From Bacilli bacterium (GTDB lineage Bacteria; Bacillota_I; Bacilli_A; RF39; UBA660), in the NCBI GenBank assembly GCA_017460245.1, contig JAFUBK010000138.1, positions 1-5,450 on the forward strand: a stretch of DNA of 5,450 nucleotides, given 5' to 3'. The notes beneath the pieces are model-generated. The model saw only the letters and a program-made list of their open reading frames with translations, ran no database searches and was not told the DNA's origin. How positions within the stretch are numbered: position 1 is the stretch's first letter; each line of letters starts with the position of its first letter. Shown here in pieces: positions 1 through 5,443 of this stretch. The translations under genes and the position numbers were made by a program.

Positions 1-2
1 AA

Positions 3-272
3 ATGTTAAAAAAATATGATCAACAGGCTAAGGGAACTGGATTTATGACAGATATGATGACGAAGATGGGAATAAATAAAGAAATTAAAAATGATAATAG
101 TGATTCGGCTATTGCTTCAATGGTTATTGAAGGTTTTACAATGGGAAATTTATCTTTAGATAAAATGATTACTAATTATGAAAAAGAAGTGGATAATAAA
201 GTTTTGAATTTAGCTAAAAATTTGTATAAGTTTGGGGAAGAAGAAGTAAAAAAATTAAAAACGTTTGTATAA
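3..272 (+). CDS. Unrecognised small helical protein (possibly the C-terminal part of a longer gene)
   Basis: An open frame of 89 residues ends at a TAA that lies inside the following terminator, so the 3' end is secure. The 5' end is not. The first ATG is at base 3, so no ribosome binding site can be seen, and the frame may continue upstream of the window; two further Met codons occur near residues 15-19. The product is charged and looks almost entirely alpha-helical. A Met-rich stretch (FMTDMMTKMGI, about 14-24) is followed by an amphipathic helix (about 35-63) and a Lys/Glu-rich terminal helix. There is no signal peptide, membrane segment or Cys. The pattern would suit the end of a small helical bundle, but I do not recognise the family and assign no function. 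It converges on the pilus ATPase gene and is not in its operon. Confidence 0.6.
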   Translation: MLKKYDQQAKGTGFMTDMMTKMGINKEIKNDNSDSAIASMVIEGFTMGNLSLDKMITNYEKEVDNKVLNLAKNLYKFGEEEVKKLKTFV

Positions 273-299
273 TTAATTGGTTTTCAATTAATTTTTTTT
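271..299 (+). terminator. Intrinsic terminator of the first gene
   Basis: A 9-bp perfect stem (AATTAATTG at 271-279 with CAATTAATT at 285-293) and a 5-nt loop (GTTTT) run into eight consecutive T (292-299). The stem begins within the TAA stop codon of the upstream gene. The stem is AT-rich but the T-tract is strong, and the position is as expected. Confidence 0.75.
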
Positions 300-301
300 A
301 T

Positions 302-329
302 AAAAAAACTCTTAATTATTAAGAGTTTT
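302..329 (-). terminator. Intrinsic terminator of the pilus ATPase gene
   Basis: On the minus strand, AAAACTCTTAA (329-319) pairs with TTAAGAGTTTT (315-305) across a 3-nt loop. The second arm continues into a run of seven T (308-302). The hairpin includes the ATPase stop codon (TAA, 321-319). It abuts the plus-strand terminator, so the two convergent transcripts are closed back to back. Confidence 0.8.
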
Positions 330-1668
330 GAATGTTTAAATTTTCAACCATTTGATTTTCTTTTTCATGAGATTCACGATTACCAATGAACTGTTGCTGG
401 GTTAAAGCTTTTTCTTTAGCTATGTGAGCTTCTTTAGTAAGATTAATGGCTTGTTTTAAATTATAATTTTCGGAAAGTTTATTATCATCATCTAGTTCTA
501 TTAAATTTATAATTTCACTAAATGTTGTTTCACCGGCAATAACTTTATTTAATCCATCTTCTAATAGAGTGGTAACGTCAGCACTATAAACCATATCTCT
601 TAAAGTTTCTTTTGGAACATTGTTGCTTAAGGCGTCTCTTATGTTTTGGTTTATAATTAGAACTTCTTGAATAGCGATACGACCGCTATAACCATTATGA
701 CAATGCTCACAACCTTCGACATCGTAAATGGCTTCAGGTACTTTACCTGTAACAACACTGAAAATTTGTTTTTCATAGTCGGTGGTGTTTCTTAAAGTAC
801 GGCAGTGAGGACATAGTTTCCTAGCTAACTTTTGCGAAATTATTCCTTCTAAAGCTGATGCTAATAAGTATTTTGGTACGTCCATATCTATTAAACGTTC
901 TATTGTATTAAGCGAGTTGTTAGTGTGGACTGTAGATAAAACTAAATGACCTGTAATTGAAGCACGAACGGCTATTTTTGCAGTTTCAGTATCACGAATT
1001 TCTCCGATCATAATAATATTGGGATCTTGACGTAGTATTGAACGTAATGCTGATGCAAAGGTAAGATCAATTTGGCTATTTACTTGGACTTGGTTTACAC
1101 CTTTGATGTCCATTTCTATTGGATCTTCAACTGTTATGATGTTGGTTGTTGAGCGGTTTAGATGTTGTAAGATAGAATATACGGTTGTTGATTTACCTGT
1201 ACCTGTTGCTCCGGTTACTAAGATGATTCCATTTGGGATGGATACTAGTTCTAATAATTTTTTATAGTTTTCTTCGCTAAATCCTAATTCATCAATACCA
1301 GCTAAACTCATTGAATAATCTAGAATACGAATAACTATCTTTTCACCATTACTTACAGGAAGAGAAGAGACACGAAGGTCTAAGTCAATGCCTTGTAATG
1401 TGGCTTTAATGGCGCCATCTTGAGGCCTCCTAGTTTCGGTGATGTTCATTTTTGAAATTGTTTTGATTCTAGTTACCATATAATCGCGTGCAGAGTTTGG
1501 AACTTGGGTATAATCAAAAAGGTCGCCATCAATTCTAATTCTTACTAAGAGATATTCTTCATAGGGATCAAAGTGAATGTCACTAGCACCTCTTTTAGAT
1601 GAATCAACTAAAATTTCATTGACAATATCGACTACAGGGATTTTTTGAAAATCAAAAGTTTTAAGCAT
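319..1668 (-). CDS. pilB: PilB/GspE/ComGA-type pilus assembly ATPase
   Basis: Cytoplasmic hexameric secretion ATPase of the T2SSE family, expected to power type IV pilus or pseudopilus assembly. The 449 residues show an N2-type domain (about 10-115, with the ASDIHFDP motif at 28-35), Walker A GATGTGKST (153-161), an Asp box around VEDPIE (180-185), and Walker B IIMIGEIRD with catalytic Glu223. The His box TGHLVLSTVHTN (239-250) has His241 and His248. A zinc tetracysteine pair, C286-x2-C289 and C320-x2-C323, is followed by GYSGR; it marks assembly ATPases (PilB/GspE) rather than retraction ATPases (PilT). The N1 (MshEN) domain of full-length PilB (about 560 residues) is absent, as in ComGA. 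About 58 charged, Gln/Asn-rich residues (391-449) extend past the usual C-terminus. The start is supported by AAAGGAG (1682-1676), 7 nt from ATG. It is divergent from two prepilin genes. The exact subfamily (PilB versus ComGA) is uncertain. Confidence 0.93.
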   Translation of the reverse strand: MLKTFDFQKIPVVDIVNEILVDSSKRGASDIHFDPYEEYLLVRIRIDGDLFDYTQVPNSARDYMVTRIKTISKMNITETRRPQDGAIKATLQGIDLDLRVSSLPVSNGEKIVIRILDYSMSLAGIDELGFSEENYKKLLELVSIPNGIILVTGATGTGKSTTVYSILQHLNRSTTNIITVEDPIEMDIKGVNQVQVNSQIDLTFASALRSILRQDPNIIMIGEIRDTETAKIAVRASITGHLVLSTVHTNNSLNTIERLIDMDVPKYLLASALEGIISQKLARKLCPHCRTLRNTTDYEKQIFSVVTGKVPEAIYDVEGCEHCHNGYSGRIAIQEVLIINQNIRDALSNNVPKETLRDMVYSADVTTLLEDGLNKVIAGETTFSEIINLIELDDDNKLSENYNLKQAINLTKEAHIAKEKALTQQQFIGNRESHEKENQMVENLNIQNS

Positions 1669-1675
1669 TTTTATT

Positions 1676-1682
1676 CTCCTTT
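1676..1682 (-). promoter_or_regulatory. Ribosome binding site of the pilus ATPase gene
   Basis: AAAGGAG on the minus strand, 7 nt upstream of the ATG at 1668. It confirms the chosen start and so the absence of an N1 domain. Confidence 0.8.
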
Positions 1683-1708
1683 TTCTTTTATTTATTTTGT
1701 TTAAGGAC

Positions 1709-1737
1709 TAGAAATTACCTTAAATATATTATATAAT
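1709..1737 (+). promoter_or_regulatory. SigA-type promoter for the prepilin operon
   Basis: TAGAAA (1709-1714, 4 of 6 matches to TTGACA) is separated by 17 bp from a perfect TATAAT (1732-1737). Predicted start is about 1744, with a leader of about 32 nt that carries the ribosome binding site. It is the mirror image of the ATPase promoter across 1732.5. Confidence 0.6.
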
Positions 1738-1754
1738 AGTTTTAAGATAATTAC
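1711..1754. repeat. Imperfect dyad (candidate operator) centred on the shared -10
   Basis: TTACCTTAAA (1715-1724) and TTTAAGATAA (1741-1750) are inverted copies matching at 9 of 10 positions. The perfect palindrome ATTATATAAT (1728-1737) sits between them on the same axis, 1732.5. Symmetry continues outward through 1713-1714/1751-1752 and 1711/1754. The symmetry is read directly; an operator role is inference. Confidence 0.5.
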
Positions 1755-1756
1755 AA
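1728..1756 (-). promoter_or_regulatory. SigA-type promoter for the pilus ATPase gene
   Basis: On the minus strand, TTGTAA (1756-1751) is separated by 17 bp from a perfect TATAAT (1733-1728). The -35 matches consensus at 4 of 6 positions. Predicted transcription start is about 1721, giving a leader of about 53 nt. Its -10 overlaps that of the plus-strand promoter. Confidence 0.6.
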
Positions 1757-1761
1757 ATACT

Positions 1762-1768
1762 AAAGGAG
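1762..1768 (+). promoter_or_regulatory. Ribosome binding site of the large prepilin gene
   Basis: AAAGGAG, 7 nt before the ATG at 1776. It selects this Met over the second Met at codon 4. Confidence 0.8.
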
Positions 1769-1775
1769 TAATTTT

Positions 1776-3239
1776 ATGAAAAAAATGAATAATAAGGGTT
1801 TTTTGCTTGTTGAAACGTTAATTGTTGCGACTTTTGTTTTGACAGTTTTAGTTTTACTTTACATTCAGTTTAAAAATTTAGTTGTTAATTATAATAATAG
1901 TTATAACTATAATACTGTTGAAGGTATATATAATTTAAATGCGGTTAAAAAATATTTGATTGAAAATGATGTTGACACTGAAAAATTGTATCAAAAATTG
2001 GCCAATAAAAAATTGGCCAATAATGAAAAACCATATTTGGTCATATATGATGGTAGTGGTTGTAATAAAAGTCTTGGATTATATGGGACTGGACTATGTG
2101 ACAAAATTGCGGAAAAAGGAAATTTTAAAAAAATATTATATGCGTCTGCTGATGCGACTTCTTTGAAAGAACTTGCAAAAACTACTAATAGTGATATGTC
2201 AGAAGATATGCGTAATTTTATAAAGTTACTTAAAAGTAGTGAAAACGTTAATAGATTAATTGCTGAATATAATGATGGTACATTTGCGACAATTGTTTAT
2301 GATAGAAGTGAAAAATATAGTCTTAGTTCATTTATAGGCAGAGCTGAAGATTGTGGGCTTTACGATGATCCGCTAGAAAAAGGAAGACATATTTTTAGGG
2401 GCGATGATCCATGTAATTATATAAAATTGGATAAAGATATTTATCGAATAATTAGTATTGAATCTGATGGTACGTTTAAAGTGATTAAAAATGAACCTCT
2501 TGCTGATAAGTTAATATGGGATCCAGGATATTCATCAACTATAAATAAAACAGGAGGAATAAAAGCAAATAATACAACATCGGGAACAAGGTATTCTTCG
2601 AATACAGCTGATTATTGTTATCATACTCCTATGGAAAATTATTCTGGTTGTAATGTTTGGAGTAAAAGTAATTCTACGTTGAATGCTTCTAAAAATGGAA
2701 TACAGGCAATGCCAAGGGTTTTAGGAAATGCTACAACATATAATTTACCAAGTGATGATTCGTATATTAATTATTATTTGAATAATAAATTTTTAAATAC
2801 TTTGTCTGAAAATGTTAAATCAAAAATTACTGAACATATTTTTGAAGTTGGGCCAATCAAACGTAATAATCAACTTTTAAGCGAAGATGCTTTACAAAGT
2901 GCAAATTATAAATGGCTAGGTCAAATTGGGCTTATGTCAGCACTAGATTATGTTAAGGCCGATTTAAATGATACATGTAGAACTGTATTTTACTCTTCAG
3001 GATCATGTGAGCATCGTAATTGGCTTAAGAAGAATGTTTATGAATGGACGATGTCACCGGTTTTTCCTACTTCAACTACTTCAGGTGATTTTGTGTGGAA
3101 TATTTCTTCATCTGGTCAGCTTTTGTATTCAGCTGCTAGTAATGGACCTTTAAGTGTTCGCCCAGTTTTCTATTTGACTTCTGATATTAAATTATCGGGT
3201 ACTGGAACAAATAAAGATAATGCCTATATAATATATTAA
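1776..3239 (+). CDS. Large prepilin-like protein with C-terminal lectin/FGE-like domain
   Basis: At 487 residues this is far longer than an ordinary pilin (about 100-180). The N-terminus is a class III signal: MKKMNNKG, cleavage expected before Phe9, the diagnostic Glu at mature position +5 (FLLVE), then a hydrophobic helix to about residue 30. Residues about 31-185 look like a pilin-type shaft and head. From about 186 a second domain begins (DPCNYIKLDKDIYRIISIE, 211-229) and runs through YLNNKFLNTL (334-343), WLGQIGLMSALDY (380-392), NVYEWTMSP (420-428) and VRPVFYLTSDIKLSGTG (461-477). The EWT and RPV elements recall FGE-sulfatase/C-type-lectin-fold and DUF6273-like modules common in gut Firmicutes. 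Eight Cys form four close pairs: 96/108, 193/213, 281/292 and 401/411. Likely role: a surface minor pilin or tip adhesin, exported and processed by a prepilin peptidase. The pilin call is firm; the C-terminal fold is inferred from recalled motifs. Confidence 0.85.
   Translation: MKKMNNKGFLLVETLIVATFVLTVLVLLYIQFKNLVVNYNNSYNYNTVEGIYNLNAVKKYLIENDVDTEKLYQKLANKKLANNEKPYLVIYDGSGCNKSLGLYGTGLCDKIAEKGNFKKILYASADATSLKELAKTTNSDMSEDMRNFIKLLKSSENVNRLIAEYNDGTFATIVYDRSEKYSLSSFIGRAEDCGLYDDPLEKGRHIFRGDDPCNYIKLDKDIYRIISIESDGTFKVIKNEPLADKLIWDPGYSSTINKTGGIKANNTTSGTRYSSNTADYCYHTPMENYSGCNVWSKSNSTLNASKNGIQAMPRVLGNATTYNLPSDDSYINYYLNNKFLNTLSENVKSKITEHIFEVGPIKRNNQLLSEDALQSANYKWLGQIGLMSALDYVKADLNDTCRTVFYSSGSCEHRNWLKKNVYEWTMSPVFPTSTTSGDFVWNISSSGQLLYSAASNGPLSVRPVFYLTSDIKLSGTGTNKDNAYIIY
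1993..2022 (+). repeat. Perfect 15-bp tandem duplication within the prepilin gene
   Basis: The 15-base unit AAAAATTGGCCAATA occurs twice head to tail (1993-2007 and 2008-2022). It is in frame, adding five residues and giving QKLANKKLANN (about 73-83) in the pilin region. Each copy contains the palindrome TTGGCCAA. It looks like a recent slippage duplication. Confidence 0.85.
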
Positions 3240-3267
3240 AATTATGTAATAAGAAAGAAATGATATT

Positions 3268-3729
3268 ATGAAAAATAATAAAGGATTTACAGTAGTGGAG
3301 TTACTTGCGGCTTTTACTTTAACTATGGTTATTGTTGTTTTCCTTTTTGAAATTGTTTTAGAATTAAAAAACGTTTATGTAGATTCATCTTTAAAAACAT
3401 CAGTTATTAGTAAAAATAGCGTAGTAGCAACTACACTTAATAATTATTTTAAACGTCAAGATATAAGCAGTGTTTCGTGCTTTTCTAATACTTGTAATGT
3501 TGGAAGCTCGAATATTACTATTGGTTCTAATGATATTACTATAGGAGATCAAGTAATTAGTATGCCTACTGAACCAAAACCAGTAGAAATTAGTAAGCCT
3601 ATAATGGAAAATGGTTGCGTTTCTGTTTCTTCTAAATATAATTGCTACATAAAGGTTAGCTACAGCGTAGATAGTGATTATTTAGAAAAGGAAATTCCGT
3701 TTAATTATATTTATACTTATAGTGGTTAG
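3268..3729 (+). CDS. Small prepilin-like protein (minor pilin/pseudopilin)
   Basis: A 153-residue protein with a clear class III signal peptide: MKNNKG, cleavage before Phe7, Glu at +5 (FTVVE), then a hydrophobic helix to about residue 31. The mature part has four Cys (71, 76, 117, 126), suggesting two disulfides in the exported head. It also has a short internal repeat, NITIG at 82-86 and DITIG at 89-93. Size and layout fit a minor pilin or a ComGD/ComGF-like pseudopilin, but no specific family could be assigned. It starts 28 bp after the large prepilin gene, so the two are probably co-transcribed and may assemble in the same filament. The ribosome binding site is poor (only AAGAAAG near 3251-3257), suggesting lower translation or coupling. 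Its TAG stop overlaps the stop codon of the convergent ylbJ gene. Confidence 0.85.
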   Translation: MKNNKGFTVVELLAAFTLTMVIVVFLFEIVLELKNVYVDSSLKTSVISKNSVVATTLNNYFKRQDISSVSCFSNTCNVGSSNITIGSNDITIGDQVISMPTEPKPVEISKPIMENGCVSVSSKYNCYIKVSYSVDSDYLEKEIPFNYIYTYSG

Positions 3730-4532
3730 TTAAAATATAAATCAAAAAGTATAAAAGTTAAAAAGCCTGAGATAAGGCAATGAATTAGTCTTGATAATAA
3801 AAAAGGCATATATTTTATATTTGTGTCACTTAATATTCCCATTATTTGAAGGTGAATACTTAATCCACCAAATGATAAAATCATAACTGATAAAACGCAT
3901 TTTATTTTTAGTGGTAAGGCTTCTAAACTAATATATTTTAAACCTTGTGTTATTTCAATGGAGCCATTTAAAATGCTTTGAAGAACGCTGCTTAAATTTA
4001 TGTTATTGTCGATTATGGTTGTAAAGACTAAACATATAGAAATAACACCTAAAATTAAAAGAAGGGTGTTAATACTGTTTATTAAAGAATTAGTAAGGAT
4101 TTGTCCGAAACTTTCTTTATTACTAATTCTTTTTTCATACATACTTTTTAATGCTTTACCTAAACTTACTTTGGTTTTCTCTTTTGGTGAAGGGTGGTAA
4201 TTTCGAAGTAACAGGCCTATAATTATATTGCCGATGTAATGGCAAAACAAAATAAAAAAACCGACTTTATGATTGTTTAAAAAAAGAATTGAAACAGTTC
4301 CTAATATAAACATTGGGCTTACGAAACACGAAAAACATAAAATCTTTGTTGCCTCATAAATATTAATATCATTGTTTAAATATAACTCTCTTGTATATTT
4401 GGCGTTTGAAGGATTACCTGATATAATACTCATAACGAGAATAAAAGCGGTACTACTTTTTATTTTGAACAATTTATTCATAACTGGTTTTAACAGATTA
4501 CCAATAAATTCAGGTATACCATATTTAATCAT
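3726..4532 (-). CDS. ylbJ: YlbJ-family gate-domain membrane protein, surviving ORF of an interrupted gene
   Basis: The longest ATG-started frame encodes 268 residues of a polytopic membrane protein. It resembles YlbJ/nucleoside-recognition (Gate) proteins: ISGNPSNAKYTRELY (37-51) and the second-half motif SFGGLSIHLQIMGIL (220-234) are the expected paired signatures, with hydrophobic segments near 28-45, 66-86, 90-109, 150-174, 211-234 and 245-265. In Bacillus subtilis YlbJ is a sporulation integral membrane protein needed for heat-resistant spores; its substrate is not settled. ATG 4532 has no ribosome binding site and is probably not the original start: recognisable family sequence continues 55 codons upstream to an ATG at 4697 with a good Shine-Dalgarno, broken by one TAA. 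Even restored (323 codons) it would be shorter than Bacillus YlbJ (about 400). Likely a pseudogene or a poorly expressed remnant. It diverges from ylbL. Confidence 0.75.
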   Translation of the reverse strand: MIKYGIPEFIGNLLKPVMNKLFKIKSSTAFILVMSIISGNPSNAKYTRELYLNNDINIYEATKILCFSCFVSPMFILGTVSILFLNNHKVGFFILFCHYIGNIIIGLLLRNYHPSPKEKTKVSLGKALKSMYEKRISNKESFGQILTNSLINSINTLLLILGVISICLVFTTIIDNNINLSSVLQSILNGSIEITQGLKYISLEALPLKIKCVLSVMILSFGGLSIHLQIMGILSDTNIKYMPFLLSRLIHCLISGFLTFILFDLYFN

Positions 4533-4697
4533 TATTTCTGATATTACAAAAAATGGAAAAAGGGATGGGAAAATGTTATTTTTCCATATTTCTAAAGAAA
4601 AACTAACTGATTTTAAAATACTCTTTGATTAGGTTAATATGTCAAAGCACAAAAAAGAGAAAACAATAATGATTATGATGTTAAAATATTTTTTCAT
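4533..4697 (-). pseudogene. ylbJ: 5' part of ylbJ, cut off by an in-frame TAA
   Basis: On the minus strand an ATG at 4697 follows AGGTG (4707-4703) by 5 nt and lies exactly 55 codons in frame with ATG 4532. Codons 1-22 encode a hydrophobic start (MKKYFNIIIIIVFSF...), typical of the first YlbJ membrane segment. Codon 23 is TAA (4631-4629). Codons 24-55 then read in the same frame, including WKNNIFPSLFPFFVISEI (38-55), a conserved YlbJ stretch, running without a shift into the downstream ORF. No ATG, GTG or TTG lies in frame between the TAA and 4532. One base change would restore a 323-residue protein. I see a nonsense mutation; an assembly error is the main alternative. Confidence 0.72.
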
Positions 4698-4719
4698 GTT
4701 ATCACCTAAAAAGTATAAA
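4691..4719 (+). promoter_or_regulatory. Candidate promoter for ylbL
   Basis: TTTTCA (4691-4696, 4 of 6 matches) is separated by 17 bp from TATAAA (4714-4719). Predicted start is about 4726, just ahead of the ribosome binding site. The -35 overlaps the original ylbJ start codon on the other strand (4695-4697). No good minus-strand promoter was found in this 44-bp gap. Confidence 0.4.
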
Positions 4720-4728
4720 TTAGTAGTG

Positions 4729-4734
4729 AAAGGA
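4729..4734 (+). promoter_or_regulatory. Ribosome binding site of ylbL
   Basis: AAAGGA, 7 nt before the ATG at 4742. It supports this start for the membrane-anchored PDZ protein. Confidence 0.7.
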
Positions 4735-4741
4735 AGATACT

Positions 4742-5443
4742 ATGACTAGTAAAGTATATGAAAATATAAAAAATTACATTAAAGAAAATTATAAAGGCTT
4801 ACTTTTTGTTGTTATCTGTTTTTTACTAGTAACGGTAAGATTACCTTATTATATAGAAGCTCCTGGAGGAATTCTTGATACAAAAGATAAAATTGATTAT
4901 ACAAATTCATTTAAAATGAAAGGCTCACTTAATATGGCTTATGTTTCACAAGTTGATGGAACAATTCCAATGCTTTTGTATGCATTTATTAATCCAAATT
5001 GGGATATTTCTAAGGAAGAAGAAATTACTGTGGGAAGCGAGTCCATTAAAGATGAAGAATATCGTAATAAGTTGTTGTTAGAAGAGGCTAATGATACGGC
5101 ATTATTAGTGGCTTTTAAATATTCTGATATTAAACATAGTGTTCAAAATAGAGAAACTTTTGTAACCTATGTTGATGATTTGGCTAAGACTAATTTAAAA
5201 GTTGGCGATAAAATTATTTCGGTTGAAAATCATAAAATAAATAGAAAACAAGATTTATATGACTTTGTAGAAAATAAAAAAATAGGTGATAAAATTACTT
5301 TTAAAGTTATTCGTGATGGTAAGGAAAAAGAATGCGTAGCGACTTTAATTGATGTTTCTTCAAAGCCTAAAGATGGAATTGTAATTACAGAAAATGTTGA
5401 TATAAAATCCTATTATAATGTTGATTTTAAATTTAAAAATTAA
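4742..5443 (+). CDS. ylbL: YlbL/SepM-type membrane-anchored PDZ protein, truncated before its Lon-like protease domain
   Basis: Family members (Bacillus YlbL, streptococcal SepM; about 340 residues) are anchored by one N-terminal helix and carry an extracytoplasmic PDZ domain and a C-terminal Lon-type (S16) Ser-Lys protease domain. Here are the cytoplasmic start (1-18), the membrane helix (about 19-33), the family motif LPYYIEAPGG (34-43), a middle domain (44-135) and the PDZ core NLKVGDKIISVENHKI (151-166), extending to about 203. The frame ends at 233 with TAA (5441-5443), before any GPSAG/GPSGG catalytic serine motif. The next codons in frame are GAT TCT G, which fit the DSG/ESG that in relatives often opens the motif (ESGPSGG). 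So the TAA probably interrupts the gene rather than ending it, but the window stops 7 bases later. As read, the product would bind substrate but lack protease activity. The family call is firm; the truncation is likely. Confidence 0.82.
   Translation: MTSKVYENIKNYIKENYKGLLFVVICFLLVTVRLPYYIEAPGGILDTKDKIDYTNSFKMKGSLNMAYVSQVDGTIPMLLYAFINPNWDISKEEEITVGSESIKDEEYRNKLLLEEANDTALLVAFKYSDIKHSVQNRETFVTYVDDLAKTNLKVGDKIISVENHKINRKQDLYDFVENKKIGDKITFKVIRDGKEKECVATLIDVSSKPKDGIVITENVDIKSYYNVDFKFKN

Noticed and set aside
1960..2166. Plus-strand open frame of 68 codons inside the large prepilin gene
   Set aside because: It is an out-of-frame shadow with no ribosome binding site. The repeated NWPIKNWPI is only the 15-bp duplication read in another frame.
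2968..3153. Plus-strand open frame of 61 codons inside the large prepilin gene
   Set aside because: It is an out-of-frame shadow of the conserved C-terminal domain, which is supported by motifs in the main frame.
2334..3239. Diversity-generating retroelement target in the lectin-like C-terminus
   Set aside because: The fold resemblance is suggestive, but there is no reverse transcriptase, no accessory gene and no second near-identical template repeat in the window.
3508..3546. Short repeat encoding NITIG / DITIG in the small prepilin
   Set aside because: The copies are imperfect and only two; they read as alternating beta-strand sequence rather than a distinct repeat element.
3756..3782. 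Minus-strand terminator-like hairpin (GCCT / AGGC followed by TTTTT)
   Set aside because: The stem is only 4 bp and lies inside the ylbJ coding region, so it is too weak to call.
4000..4200. Plus-strand open frame of 66 codons
   Set aside because: It is antisense to the YlbJ membrane segments, has no ribosome binding site, and its hydrophobicity is a shadow of the other strand.
4372..4632. Plus-strand open frame of 86 codons
   Set aside because: It is antisense to the 5' part of ylbJ, has no Shine-Dalgarno, and the minus-strand reading has clear family motifs.
4629..5443. Reassignment of TAA to a sense codon
   Set aside because: TAA ends the first gene and the pilus ATPase within or beside clear terminators, and ends the large prepilin gene just before the next gene. 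Two interruptions alone do not support recoding.
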